Below are positions 36,845-45,767 of a stretch of DNA of 64,000 nucleotides, in pieces. The stretch spans positions 1,798,001 through 1,862,000 of the forward strand of contig OZ220466.1 in NCBI GenBank assembly GCA_965116055.1, in the 5' to 3' direction. Under the pieces are notes generated by a model. That model was not told the DNA's origin and did no database searches. It saw only the letters and a list, made by a program, of their open reading frames with translations. The stretch comes from Bin55 sp965116055 (GTDB lineage: Bacteria; Pseudomonadota; Gammaproteobacteria; Pseudomonadales; Azotimanducaceae). The first letter of the stretch is position 1. Every line of letters begins with the position of its first letter. A program made the translations under genes and the position numbers.

Positions 36845-37699
36845 TCAATCTAGCCGTGATTTTGCATGGCGTTGACGATGGGACTCAAAGAGCATCACGG
36901 TGGCAGTCATTGCAGCGTTCAACGAATCTGCATATCCCTCACTCGGCAATTTCACGACTTCATCGCTTGCGCTTATCCACGCATCGCTCAACCCGGATTT
37001 TTCACTACCAATCACTAGGGCACAATTTCGTCCTAACGATGCATGTAAATAATGCGTGGTGGCATCAGGCGAAGTGCTGATGATTCGAAGCTTGGCCGAG
37101 CGTAACTGATCGAGAATTTGTTCACTCCTACCCACAGCGCAGGGCATCGTAAAGACTGTGCCGAGGCTGGCCCGTATGACATTTGGATTCCAAAGATCAA
37201 CGACGGGGTTCGAGATGAGCAATCCATCACAAGTTGTTGCGTCGGCAGATCTGAACATATTGCCGATATTACCTGGTTTTTCGATCCCTTCGACTACTAG
37301 ATAAACCCTGTCAGATCGTATTGTCAGTCGTTCAAGTGCGACGTTCGGCTTCTGAGCGATAATCAATAAACCGTCTGGATTTTGCCATTGCGAAACAGCG
37401 TTGAATAAGCTAGCTGAGGTTGAAAATACTTCAGCTTTGGAACGATCTTGGAGTCGTGTGAGCGTGGCACTGCTAAGAGGGTTAAAACGCGATAATGTGT
37501 CGCAGAAAATGACTTTTTCAATTGACAGGTTCGCGTCTAACGCACGATCAATTTCTCGTCGACCTTCAATGCGGAAGAGTTGCGTTTCATCGCGCTCTCG
37601 ACGTCGTTTCAACCGCCGCGCTAATTGGAACGTTGCATTCTGGGTGGTTGTAATCCGCGTAATCCGTCGTGTCTTTACGGTCTTCTCCACACTCTTCAT
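36845..37699 (-). CDS. SpoU/TrmH-family RNA 2'-O-methyltransferase
   Basis: The 284-aa protein has an N-terminal basic substrate-binding domain (residues ~20-100) and the SPOUT knot motifs: VEGIEKPGNIGNMFRSADA (about 135-153), VIGSEKSGLS near 230 and SLNAAMTATVMLFE near 258. These bind S-adenosylmethionine and the catalytic Arg. Such enzymes methylate the ribose of a guanosine in rRNA or tRNA. RlmB is usually shorter (about 245 aa) and the target here cannot be assigned. The strongly basic N-terminus (KTVKTRRITRITT) may be a leader, and the true start could be further in. Confidence 0.83.
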   Translation of the reverse strand: MKSVEKTVKTRRITRITTTQNATFQLARRLKRRRERDETQLFRIEGRREIDRALDANLSIEKVIFCDTLSRFNPLSSATLTRLQDRSKAEVFSTSASLFNAVSQWQNPDGLLIIAQKPNVALERLTIRSDRVYLVVEGIEKPGNIGNMFRSADATTCDGLLISNPVVDLWNPNVIRASLGTVFTMPCAVGRSEQILDQLRSAKLRIISTSPDATTHYLHASLGRNCALVIGSEKSGLSDAWISASDEVVKLPSEGYADSLNAAMTATVMLFESHRQRHAKSRLD

Positions 37700-37784
37700 T
37701 CGTTTCGATAGTTTCTAGACGGTTAACTGGGTTAGGTATGCTTGCCAATGAAATACTTCATGTATCGAAATAAGTCTATGATCT

Positions 37785-38438
37785 ATGTCTAAGCAGGACA
37801 GAGAAGTCGCAAATACACTGGCTTCGGAGCATGGGTTACGGCTCAGACGGGCAAGAAGTTGGGTCGACAAAGCGAAACAATGCATGGAAGCGGATGACCC
37901 TGACAGTGCATTTCTGTTCTACTGGATAGCATTCAATGCGTTATACGCAAATGAACAAGAAGTTGATCGGGATCGTTCACGCAGGGTGATACGTAAACAA
38001 TTCATTAAGCAATGCCATCGATTGGAAATACGTCAAAATAACAAACGCTTATACGACTTTGCGTGGGATCACTCCAGTCTCATCAACAATCTTCTCAATA
38101 ACCAGTATCTATTTGGTCCGTATTGGGAAGAGGTTACCGAGAGCATCAAAGATAAAACCTATCGAGAGAAAATGATTAGTCAAAATAAAGCATTTTGGCG
38201 ACAATTTCGAGAACGGGCCAATGCCAATCGAGTGTACGAGTTGCTTTTTCATCGCTTGCAGCTATTACGCAATCAACTAGCGCATGGTAGCGCAACATAC
38301 CAAGGTAGCCTAAATCGAGATCAAGTAAAGAGTAGTGCAAGATTTATGCATGAAGTCGTCCCAATGTTTCTCTCGATTTTTCGCGAGCATCCTGAGGAGG
38401 ATTGGGGCAGACCTCCGTATCCTCCTCAAGATCAATAG
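37785..38438 (+). CDS. Stand-alone HEPN-domain protein
   Basis: The 217-aa helical protein shows two HEPN-family features: the FLFYWIAFNALY helix (residues 43-54) and a C-terminal helix with Arg162-x4-His167 in LRNQLAHGSATY, the catalytic RNase signature of many HEPN domains. I recall a widespread family of this size with the same AFNALY and RNQLxHG segments, function unknown. HEPN proteins often act as RNases in toxin-antitoxin or defence systems paired with a nucleotidyltransferase, but no such partner lies beside it. It is flanked by a methyltransferase gene on the other strand and a convergent crotonase. A toxin role is therefore not supported by context. Confidence 0.75.
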   Translation: MSKQDREVANTLASEHGLRLRRARSWVDKAKQCMEADDPDSAFLFYWIAFNALYANEQEVDRDRSRRVIRKQFIKQCHRLEIRQNNKRLYDFAWDHSSLINNLLNNQYLFGPYWEEVTESIKDKTYREKMISQNKAFWRQFRERANANRVYELLFHRLQLLRNQLAHGSATYQGSLNRDQVKSSARFMHEVVPMFLSIFREHPEEDWGRPPYPPQDQ

Positions 38439-38478
38439 CGAACCTATACACTAGGACTTACGCGCAACACGCAGTCTA

Positions 38479-38503
38479 CGCTTTGTAAGCGCTCCTATTT
38501 TTT
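38479..38503 (+). terminator. Possible weak terminator after the HEPN gene
   Basis: CGCTT (38479-38483) and AAGCG (38487-38491) form a short hairpin followed by CTCCTATTTTTTG. The stem is only five base pairs and the T-run begins six bases later, inside the convergent gene's stop region. Confidence 0.3.
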
Positions 38504-39385
38504 GTATGTGTCCATCTCGCGGAACGGTCCGTCGCGCCAATCGACCGCAGATCGGAACCCCAATTCACTGACTTTGTCCTGCCACGCGTAACTGAACCCA
38601 GTCATTTGTCCCGCGGCATCTAAATCCGTGCTAGACCGGACTGATGAATAGATTCCCATATTTTCATAGAACCGGTTCATATTGAGTTTGAGAATGGCTA
38701 GATGATCAGCTGACATGACTGCGAGGCGATCCGCAAAAGCGATTGTGCGTTCTTCCAATTCTTCTTTCGGCCAAGCGTAGTTAACCATGCCTATGCGCTC
38801 AGCCTCGATACCGGAGACGTTTTCACCCGTGTAATACAGTTCTTTCGCTTTACGCATGCCGATCACCAATGGCCAAATCACCCCGGTTCTTGACGTTCCG
38901 AGGCCTCGTAGCCCGGGATGACCTAACTGTGCATCTTCAGCCACGCATACGAGATCTGCCATCATACAGAGTTCGCAGCCGCCTGCGATCGCATAGCCAT
39001 TGACTTGAGCGATCGTGACCTTGGCCATGTTCCAGAAGTACATGTGAATGTCGGTGATTTGCTGCATACCGGATCGAATGCCCATAACCAGGCGACGCCC
39101 TTTGTCATCTACGCTACGAAAACGCCGAACGACGCCGTCTGCCCCACGCCCTCCCGAGGGCGTCAGGTCGTAACCAGAGGAGAAAGCGCGTTCAGTACCG
39201 CGAACAATGATCACCCTTATTGAGTCATCCGCCTCCATATCATGCAGTACGTCGTTGAATTCGTAAAGCAGTTCCTGCGAGAGTGCATTCAACTTTTCAG
39301 GACGATGTAATTGAATTCGACCAACGCGATCATCAGTCCCCACGCGATCAACGATGAGGTTTTCGTAATTGTTGTAGTCAGGCAT
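38495..39385 (-). CDS. Enoyl-CoA hydratase/isomerase (crotonase) family protein
   Basis: The 296-aa protein has the crotonase fold: RPEKLNALS near residue 30, the oxyanion-hole segment RAFSSGYDL (about 65-73), and NGYAIAGGCELCMMADLVC near 130 followed by AQLGHPGLRGLG. It should act on an acyl-CoA in the cytosol. The catalytic Glu pair of true hydratases is not clearly conserved (GHPGLRG where PE is common), so an isomerase, hydrolase or other crotonase reaction is equally likely. The C-terminal part is longer than in E. coli-type hydratases. It stands alone on the minus strand. Confidence 0.85.
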   Translation of the reverse strand: MPDYNNYENLIVDRVGTDDRVGRIQLHRPEKLNALSQELLYEFNDVLHDMEADDSIRVIIVRGTERAFSSGYDLTPSGGRGADGVVRRFRSVDDKGRRLVMGIRSGMQQITDIHMYFWNMAKVTIAQVNGYAIAGGCELCMMADLVCVAEDAQLGHPGLRGLGTSRTGVIWPLVIGMRKAKELYYTGENVSGIEAERIGMVNYAWPKEELEERTIAFADRLAVMSADHLAILKLNMNRFYENMGIYSSVRSSTDLDAAGQMTGFSYAWQDKVSELGFRSAVDWRDGPFREMDTYKK

Positions 39386-39509
39386 TGTCTTCCCTTATCA
39401 TGCTCCCGCTAAACAAGCCTCTTGCGATTTGTCAGTGGAAGTCGTTCAATAGTCGGATGCGTATGTTAGTCGCACTTATTACCATTGTCTTCATAGCGAA
39501 TTCAAACCC

Positions 39510-40742
39510 ATGACTAAATCAATCGAAACCAATCGTCGCGAGTTTCTTCGGTGGACGGCAGCGACGGGCATCGTGGGGGCTGGCATCGCACTCACATCGC
39601 CAACCCACGCAAACGTCGCTGCTAAGCCTAACACGGTTCAGGCCTACCATCGACTAGGACGCACGGAACTAGAAATCTCCGATATTTCCTGCGGTACAAG
39701 TAATCTGCGGGCTGGCCAGGAGAAGCTTATTCACCACGCGCTTGATAAAGGCATTAATTACTTCGACTCGGCTCATAGCTACACTCGGGGACAGTCTGAA
39801 TCGACGTTAGGAAATGCGCTTAAAGGAAAGCGTCAAGATGTCTACATCGTGTCCAAAGCGATCACCGAAGCCGACGCATCAGTTCATTGGCTCATGGAGC
39901 ATCTAGAGACTTCGTTGCGGCGCCTGCAAACTGATTACGTCGACGTGTATATGTGTCATGCCGTGAATGAAGTGGAGCGCATTTCGTCCGAAAACTGGCA
40001 TGAGTTCATCGCACGAGCGAAGGAACAGGGGAAAATCCGGTTTAGTGGGATATCGGGACACGCGGGTTACCTGGACCGTTGCTTGAGCTACGCTTTCGAC
40101 CAGGATATGGCAGATGTCATCTTGGTTGCATACAACTTCGGCGAGGATCCTGCGTTTTATGAGAAACTCGTTAAACGTTTCGACTTCGTGTCGCTCCAAC
40201 CGCAATTGCCCAAGCTACTTGAACGCGCAAACGAACTTGATGTCGGAGTGACGGTCATGAAAACGCTGCGGGGCGCGCGTTTGAACGACATGCGACCTTA
40301 CGAAACTCCCGAAGGGACCTTTGCTCACGCCGCGTTCAGGTGGGTTCTATCGAATCGCCATGTGGATGCAGTAGTTGTCACAATGTCGTCAGTCGAACAA
40401 ATTGACGAATATTTGGGTGCGTCGGGCTCCGAACAGCTTGAGGCAAATGACCTGAATTTGCTTGAGCAGTACGCCGCGCTAAACAGCAATACCTACTGCC
40501 GACCTTTGTGCAACAATTGCTACGGTGCTTGTCCATATAACGTTGAAGTGGGCGAGGTACTTCGTACGCGCATGTACGCAGTCGACTACGGTGACGTGCC
40601 TTTCGCGCGAGACGAGTATGCCATGTTAACGAGCAACGCGAGCGCTTGTATCGATTGCAGCGGTGAGCCATGTAGTCAAGCATGTACGTATGGACTCAAT
40701 ATTGCCGAACTCTGCGATTCGACCCATGAATTACTAGCGTAG
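39510..40742 (+). CDS. Tat-exported aldo-keto reductase with C-terminal Cys-rich (Fe-S) region
   Basis: The 410-aa product starts with a Tat signal (NRREFLRWTA, cut near THA-N). An aldo-keto reductase barrel follows with the complete tetrad: Asp86, Tyr91, Lys116 and His150 (YVDVYMCH). The C-terminal ~90 residues contain two Cys groups, CRPLCNNCYGACP and CIDCSGEPCSQAC, like the ferredoxin-type tail of some aldo-keto reductases, so at least one 4Fe-4S cluster is likely. Tat export fits a cofactor-loaded protein; how it is supplied with reducing power in the periplasm is unclear. It lies 18 bp before larC, so it is probably in the lar operon. Confidence 0.86.
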   Translation: MTKSIETNRREFLRWTAATGIVGAGIALTSPTHANVAAKPNTVQAYHRLGRTELEISDISCGTSNLRAGQEKLIHHALDKGINYFDSAHSYTRGQSESTLGNALKGKRQDVYIVSKAITEADASVHWLMEHLETSLRRLQTDYVDVYMCHAVNEVERISSENWHEFIARAKEQGKIRFSGISGHAGYLDRCLSYAFDQDMADVILVAYNFGEDPAFYEKLVKRFDFVSLQPQLPKLLERANELDVGVTVMKTLRGARLNDMRPYETPEGTFAHAAFRWVLSNRHVDAVVVTMSSVEQIDEYLGASGSEQLEANDLNLLEQYAALNSNTYCRPLCNNCYGACPYNVEVGEVLRTRMYAVDYGDVPFARDEYAMLTSNASACIDCSGEPCSQACTYGLNIAELCDSTHELLA

Positions 40743-40760
40743 CGATTCTTATATCCTGTT

Positions 40761-41939
40761 ATGCCGAACGCACTTCTCTATGAATGTTTTAGCGGTATAG
40801 CAGGTGACATGCATCTCGGTGGCATGTTGGATCTTGGTATGCCGAAGGATCACTTACTGGGCGAGCTATCAAAGCTCGGTTTAGACGATGAATTTCGTAT
40901 TCGCATTGAACCGAAAAAGAAGATGGGAATCGCCGGCACCCACGTATTCGTCGAACTTACGAAGCAACGCGCGCATGCGCGCAGGTTACCCCAGATCCAG
41001 GCAATCATCAATCATTCCGCACTCGCTCCTGGGGTGAAATCACGAGCCCTCGCGATGTTCGAATTGCTCGCGCAAGCAGAAGCTAAAGTTCACGACATCC
41101 CCCTTGACCAAGTGCATTTTCATGAGGTCGGCGCGGTGGATGCTATTGTTGACATCGTGGGTGCGGCCATTGCGCTTGAATATCTCAATTCTCCCAGTGT
41201 GTACTGTAGTAGCGTTGAATTAGGTTCGGGGATGGTTAAGTGCGCCCACGGACTCTTGCCGGTACCCGCGCCGGCGACTGCACTGCTACTTGAAGGTTAC
41301 CCAACGACTCGAGGTCATGTCGAAGGCGAAGCGACAACACCTACGGGTGCAACGATTCTTGCGCACGCTGTCGACCATTGGCAACAACCTCCTATGTTTA
41401 TTGCCACAAAGCACGCGTATGGTGTGGGTCGAAAGGATTTTGTACGGCCTAATGTTGTACGCATGTCATTAGGCAAAATTGAGGTAGCTGTCGAATCCGA
41501 GACGAACACGTACATTGAGTGCAATATTGATGACATGAGTCCTGAGGCGTTTGAACCTCTGACGGAGCGTCTATTCGATCTGGGAGTTAAGGATGTCTAC
41601 TTCACTCCAATCACGATGAAAAAGTCTCGGCCCGCTACCAAACTATCCGTTATTGCCACTGATACCCATAAAGATGCGGCGATCGAATGTATTCTGCAGC
41701 ACTCTTCATCAATCGGTGTCCGAGCTTGGCCGGTTAATAAAACCATGCTTTCGCGCTCAGTGAAGCCATTCGTGACACCGCTTGGTCAAGTTAGAGTGAA
41801 AATCGTGCAGTTACCGGATGGCTCGAAGCGCTGGAAGGCTGAACATGACGACATCCGCGACATTGCGCGACAACGAGAATTAAGCTACCTAGCGGTGCGT
41901 TCGACCATTGATCGCTCAATCGCTGAACAGCTTCACTGA
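40761..41939 (+). CDS. larC: Nickel-pincer cofactor biosynthesis protein LarC
   Basis: The 392-aa protein shows the LarC pattern: ECFSGIAGDMHLGGML at the N-terminus, FHEVGAVDAIVDIVG near residue 115, and the C-terminal domain with NIDDMSPEAFEPLTERL near 255. LarC inserts nickel into the bis-thiocarboxylic nicotinic-acid mononucleotide to finish the Ni-pincer cofactor of lactate racemase-type enzymes. Here it is read from one frame; in Lactobacillus plantarum it is made by a programmed frameshift of two frames. It is followed by larB and larE. No LarA-type enzyme is seen in the window, so the cofactor user is elsewhere. Confidence 0.92.
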   Translation: MPNALLYECFSGIAGDMHLGGMLDLGMPKDHLLGELSKLGLDDEFRIRIEPKKKMGIAGTHVFVELTKQRAHARRLPQIQAIINHSALAPGVKSRALAMFELLAQAEAKVHDIPLDQVHFHEVGAVDAIVDIVGAAIALEYLNSPSVYCSSVELGSGMVKCAHGLLPVPAPATALLLEGYPTTRGHVEGEATTPTGATILAHAVDHWQQPPMFIATKHAYGVGRKDFVRPNVVRMSLGKIEVAVESETNTYIECNIDDMSPEAFEPLTERLFDLGVKDVYFTPITMKKSRPATKLSVIATDTHKDAAIECILQHSSSIGVRAWPVNKTMLSRSVKPFVTPLGQVRVKIVQLPDGSKRWKAEHDDIRDIARQRELSYLAVRSTIDRSIAEQLH

Positions 41940-41943
41940 TCCA

Positions 41944-42681
41944 ATGTCGATTGATCAAGCACTTCAGGCTTTCAAAGAAGGACATATTGGTCTTGACGAA
42001 GCTAAAACTCGAATCGGAGCCGAGTATTTCGAGGAAATTGAAGGGACGACGATTGATCATGGGCGGCAAACGCGGACAGGTCAAGCTGAAGTCATTTATG
42101 CGCAATCAAAATCTACTGAGCAAATTATCAGCGCCTTTGAACGTATCTCTGCAAACGGTAATAATGTTCTTGCAACGCGAGTGCGTCACGAATCAGCAGT
42201 GTCATTGAAACGTAAATTCAGTGCGTTGCGCTATTCCGAAACCGGTCGACTCGCCTCGCTCACGATCAAGCAGCCACCTACCCTAAGCACACAAGTAGGC
42301 GTTATCACAGCTGGTACAAGCGATCTGGCAGTTGCCGAGGAAGCTGCATTGACGGCAGAGTTCTATGGCAGTCCTGTCACTAGAATAAATGATGTCGGCG
42401 TCGCTGGAATACACCGACTACTTGCTCGGCTTCATGAAATTAAAGAGTGTCGCGTATTAGTCGTCGTTGCAGGCATGGAAGGTGCGCTACCGAGTGTCAT
42501 CGGTGGCTTAGTATCCAAACCGGTCATAGCTGTCCCGACCTCGGTTGGTTATGGCGCTTCCTTTAATGGCATCGCTGCCCTTCTGGGCATGTTGAACAGT
42601 TGTGCCTCCGGCGTGAGCGTCGTCAATATCGACAACGGTTTCGGCGCTGGATTTCAAGCTCATCGCATCAATCTATTATGA
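41944..42681 (+). CDS. larB: Pyridinium-3,5-biscarboxylic acid mononucleotide synthase LarB
   Basis: From the ATG at 41944 the product is 245 aa; an upstream ATG at 41908 lies inside larC. The C-terminal two thirds is the AIR-carboxylase-like fold (VGVITAGTSDLAVAEEA near 115, AGMEGALPSVIGGLVSKPV, PTSVGYGASFNG). LarB carboxylates and hydrolyses nicotinic acid adenine dinucleotide in the first step of Ni-pincer cofactor synthesis. The N-terminal part (residues ~1-80) contains the region with EGTTIDHGR that LarB proteins share. Its stop overlaps the larE start as ATGA. Confidence 0.92.
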   Translation: MSIDQALQAFKEGHIGLDEAKTRIGAEYFEEIEGTTIDHGRQTRTGQAEVIYAQSKSTEQIISAFERISANGNNVLATRVRHESAVSLKRKFSALRYSETGRLASLTIKQPPTLSTQVGVITAGTSDLAVAEEAALTAEFYGSPVTRINDVGVAGIHRLLARLHEIKECRVLVVVAGMEGALPSVIGGLVSKPVIAVPTSVGYGASFNGIAALLGMLNSCASGVSVVNIDNGFGAGFQAHRINLL

Positions 42682-43532
42682 AGAACGCACAGATAAAACT
42701 TGACGACCAGCTCGCGCGCAAATACGACGCGATACGAACCAGCATGCGGGAGATGCGTCGGGTCATTGTCGCATTCTCTGGTGGTGTAGACAGTTCGCTT
42801 GTAGCGTTTATTGCGAATCAAGAACTAGGTGACAATGCCCTCGCTGTTACTTCTGCTTCATCTAGTTTGAAACGAAACGATTTGCAATTGACGCGAGAGC
42901 TCGCGCAATTGTGGGGTTTGCATCACGAAGTGATTGTCACAGACGAACTGCAAAAAGACGCGTATCGGGCAAATCCGCTTAACCGCTGCTTTCACTGCAA
43001 AACGTCGCTCTACACGAGCTTAGAAACACTAGCCAAGGAGCGTCGTTACCACATCGTACTGAACGGTACCAATGTTGACGATCTCGGCGATCATCGACCC
43101 GGACTCATTGCCGCGAAGAATTTTGACGTTCGCTCGCCGCTTTGCGAAGCGGGCATGACGAAAGCAGACATTCGTACTCTAGCCGCCTATCTCGGTATGC
43201 CAAACGCCAACAAACCGCAAGCTGCATGTCTTTCTAGCCGTGTACCCTACGGGTCGCATATCACCGAGAACATTCTCAAACAAATTGAAGCGGCAGAGTC
43301 AGTCCTTGAGCACATGGGGATCAGTCAGTTTCGCGTGCGGCATCATGATGATGTTGCGCGTCTTGAAGTAGATAAGGCTGAAATGCAAAGAGTGCTGGAC
43401 TGTGCAGACGAGATTCAACGAGAAATCAAAAAATGCGGATACCGCTTCGTCGCACTGGAACTGGGTGGATTCCGCAGCGGCTCGTTAAATCAAGGGCTTA
43501 TCCAAGTCGTAGAGGCGAACCCGACGAGTTGA
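42678..43532 (+). CDS. larE: Sulfur transferase LarE
   Basis: The start at 42678 overlaps the larB stop (ATGA), giving 284 aa; a longer frame from 42600 lies inside larB. The PP-loop SGGVDSS is at residues 34-40, binding ATP to adenylate the substrate carboxylates. Cys184 in QAACLSSRVPYG is at the position of the sulfur-donor Cys176 of L. plantarum LarE. Other Cys residues are at 104, 107, 146, 242 and 253. Some LarE proteins use three Cys to hold a 4Fe-4S cluster and act catalytically; I cannot decide from sequence alone which type this is. It closes the lar gene set. Confidence 0.92.
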   Translation: MKNAQIKLDDQLARKYDAIRTSMREMRRVIVAFSGGVDSSLVAFIANQELGDNALAVTSASSSLKRNDLQLTRELAQLWGLHHEVIVTDELQKDAYRANPLNRCFHCKTSLYTSLETLAKERRYHIVLNGTNVDDLGDHRPGLIAAKNFDVRSPLCEAGMTKADIRTLAAYLGMPNANKPQAACLSSRVPYGSHITENILKQIEAAESVLEHMGISQFRVRHHDDVARLEVDKAEMQRVLDCADEIQREIKKCGYRFVALELGGFRSGSLNQGLIQVVEANPTS

Positions 43533-43637
43533 GTGCGCGTATTTGTGTGCTGATTACTCAACCTACCCTAAAATCTCTCGTCTTTATTTGATTGGGCCTT
43601 GTGGGTCAACGTAAGCCGCGCTCAATAAGGTTGGTAT

Positions 43638-44939
43638 TTGGCCTCGTTTAGGGCACGGCTAAATCACATATTTCGCCCTCAAGGCAAAGTTTTCCACGGT
43701 TGGTGGATCGTACTTTCATCAGCCGGCATTCAATTCTCCTCCGGTCTGCTTTGGATGCACTCGTATGGGGGATATGTCGTATTACTGCAGGAAGAGTTTG
43801 CGTGGAGCGCTGCGATCGTATCTGGAGCATTTGCCTTAACGCGTGTCGAGAGCGGATTGCTCGGACCCCTCCAGGGATGGCTTACGGATCGTTTCGGACC
43901 GCGGGTTATTCTGGTTTACGGCAACATTCTCTTTGGAATTGGCTTCATGTTGCTTGGGCTCGTCAATTCCGTATGGAGTTTTTACGCCGTTTTCTTGCTC
44001 ATCGCCGTAGGCGGCAGCTTAGGCGGCTTTGCTACTGCGATGGTATCGATCGTGCATTGGTTCGATCGCCATCGGTCCAAGGCGGTCGCGGGGTCCCAAC
44101 TCGGTTTTTCCATCGGTGGACTTGCAGTTCCGCTGATCACGCTTGTATTGCAGTCGGTTGGTTGGCGGTGGACGGCTGTGTTATCCGGTATGTTTATCTT
44201 GCTCGTTACCACGCCGATGTCGTTGCTGATGCGACACTCGCCTCAAGAGATCGGTGAACATCCAGACGGCATTGCCGTACGCGAACGCGTTGCCGTTAGC
44301 AATGCCCTGCCGAAGCAGCTATTTACCGTGCGCGAAGCGCTTCGCACGAGTTCGTTCTGGTTCCTGGCGATCGGCCACGGTATCACACTTCTGACTGTGT
44401 CGGCGACGATGGTGCATCTATTGCCACATTTGACGCGTAGTTTCGGATATTCGCTTACCTTAGCGAGTGCGTTTCTACCTTTGATGTTCAGCTGCCAGAT
44501 AGCCGGACAGCTGCTGGGCGGCGTATTGGGCGACCGCATTGACAAACGCTTGTTGTGTACCGGTTGTTTGATATCGCACGCCCTAGCCATGTTCGTCATC
44601 TCGTTTGCAGAAAACACGCTTATGGTGATTGCATTTACGTTGCTGCACGGGTTTGCCTGGGGGATACGGGCCCCTCTGCTCGTGGCGCTGCGGGCAGATT
44701 ATTTCGGCCCACAAATCTTTGGCAGGATACTCGGGTATACTTCAATGATTACGATGATAGGCATGACCATGGGGCCGCTCATCGTTGGCCTGCTCTACGA
44801 CGAGTTTCGAAATTATTGGGTAGGCTTTTCATCCATTGGCGCGCTTACGCTGCTAGGAGCCGTATTTTTCTACTTCGCAAAGCCGCCGCGTCCGCATGGT
44901 GAAGTAACTAACGATATACGAACTCCGAGGTCAAGATGA
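43638..44939 (+). CDS. MFS transporter, monocarboxylate/oxalate-formate type
   Basis: The 433-aa protein has twelve predicted membrane helices. It shows MFS signatures: the loop 2-3 motif GPLQGWLTDRFGPR near residue 75, GGSLGGFATAM in helix 4, and a weaker repeat of the motif in the second half (LGGVLGDRIDKR). The N-terminal FHGWWIVL is common in the monocarboxylate and oxalate/formate antiporter subfamily, so a carboxylate is a plausible substrate. The start is a TTG at 43638 with AAGG seven bases upstream. It overlaps xthA by four bases. Given lar genes upstream, lactate is a candidate, but this is inference. Confidence 0.85.
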   Translation: MASFRARLNHIFRPQGKVFHGWWIVLSSAGIQFSSGLLWMHSYGGYVVLLQEEFAWSAAIVSGAFALTRVESGLLGPLQGWLTDRFGPRVILVYGNILFGIGFMLLGLVNSVWSFYAVFLLIAVGGSLGGFATAMVSIVHWFDRHRSKAVAGSQLGFSIGGLAVPLITLVLQSVGWRWTAVLSGMFILLVTTPMSLLMRHSPQEIGEHPDGIAVRERVAVSNALPKQLFTVREALRTSSFWFLAIGHGITLLTVSATMVHLLPHLTRSFGYSLTLASAFLPLMFSCQIAGQLLGGVLGDRIDKRLLCTGCLISHALAMFVISFAENTLMVIAFTLLHGFAWGIRAPLLVALRADYFGPQIFGRILGYTSMITMIGMTMGPLIVGLLYDEFRNYWVGFSSIGALTLLGAVFFYFAKPPRPHGEVTNDIRTPRSR

Positions 44940-45715
44940 TGAGAATCATTTCATGGAATGTCAATGGGTTACGTGCCTGTGTTAACAAAGGATTTCACGA
45001 TTTTCTGGAGTCTTCAGAAGCTGATGTGCTCTGTTTACAGGAGGTTCGCGCGTTACCTGAACAACTTGATGAACAAACCTTAAACCCGCCTGGCTGGCAT
45101 ACTCATTTCTATCCGGCAGAACGTAAAGGTTATAGTGGAGTCGCCATATTTTCAAGAAACCAGCCGACGCGCGTGATCGTGGAATTACCTGAAGAAGAGT
45201 TCAACATAGAGGGTCGATTTATGGTGGCGAAGTTTGGACGCCTGTCAATTGCTTCGATCTATTTTCCTAAGGGTTCGGGTCGGGATCGAGACAACAGTCG
45301 CGTGCAGTACAAGCTATCGTTTTATAAGAGCGTCGAACATCAACTGGCGAAGTTGCGAGCGACCGGTCCAACTTTCGTCACGGGCGACTTCAACACGGCT
45401 CATACCGAGATAGATTTGGCCCGTCCGAAGACCAATCGAAAGACGAGTGGATTCCTACCTGAAGAGTGTGCAGAGTTCTCTAGATGGACCGAAAATGGTT
45501 GGATTGATGTCTTTCGAAAACAGCATCCGGATGAACCTGGCCATTACACATGGTGGCGACAGTGGGGTGGCGCGCGCGCGAACAATGTAGGATGGCGAAT
45601 TGATTATGTGCTCGCATCAGAGTCGGCAGCGCGCAAGGTCACCAATGCGTTTATTTGGCCACATGTCACTGGAAGCGATCACTGTCCAATTGGAGTCGAC
45701 ATCGCTGATCTATAA
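44936..45715 (+). CDS. xthA: Exodeoxyribonuclease III (AP endonuclease)
   Basis: The 259-aa protein carries the full endonuclease/exonuclease/phosphatase active site: WNVNGLRA at residues 8-15, metal-binding Glu in LQEVRAL, GDFNTAH and the terminal GSDHCPIGVDI. It cuts abasic sites in DNA and trims 3' ends in base-excision repair. The first ATG overlaps the upstream transporter stop as ATGA; a second Met follows directly. Coupling to a transporter is probably incidental. Confidence 0.95.
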   Translation: MMRIISWNVNGLRACVNKGFHDFLESSEADVLCLQEVRALPEQLDEQTLNPPGWHTHFYPAERKGYSGVAIFSRNQPTRVIVELPEEEFNIEGRFMVAKFGRLSIASIYFPKGSGRDRDNSRVQYKLSFYKSVEHQLAKLRATGPTFVTGDFNTAHTEIDLARPKTNRKTSGFLPEECAEFSRWTENGWIDVFRKQHPDEPGHYTWWRQWGGARANNVGWRIDYVLASESAARKVTNAFIWPHVTGSDHCPIGVDIADL

Positions 45716-45745
45716 GAATAAAGCGATAGGCATATGCCTACCGCT
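45714..45745 (-). terminator. Rho-independent terminator of the basic-protein gene
   Basis: On the minus strand AGCGGTAGGCAT folds back on ATGCCTATCGCT with a single mismatch, followed by TTATTCTT. It lies 23-54 bp after the stop of the basic-protein gene (45768) and directly follows xthA on the other strand. Confidence 0.65.
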
Positions 45746-45767
45746 TCAGTGCCATTCAGATAAAGCG

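Noticed and set aside
37785..38438. HEPN protein as toxin of a toxin-antitoxin pair
   Set aside because: No adjacent antitoxin or nucleotidyltransferase gene was found, so only the domain is reported.
43700..44257. 185-codon second frame inside the MFS gene
   Set aside because: It shadows the transporter in another frame; the hydrophobic pattern belongs to the MFS frame.
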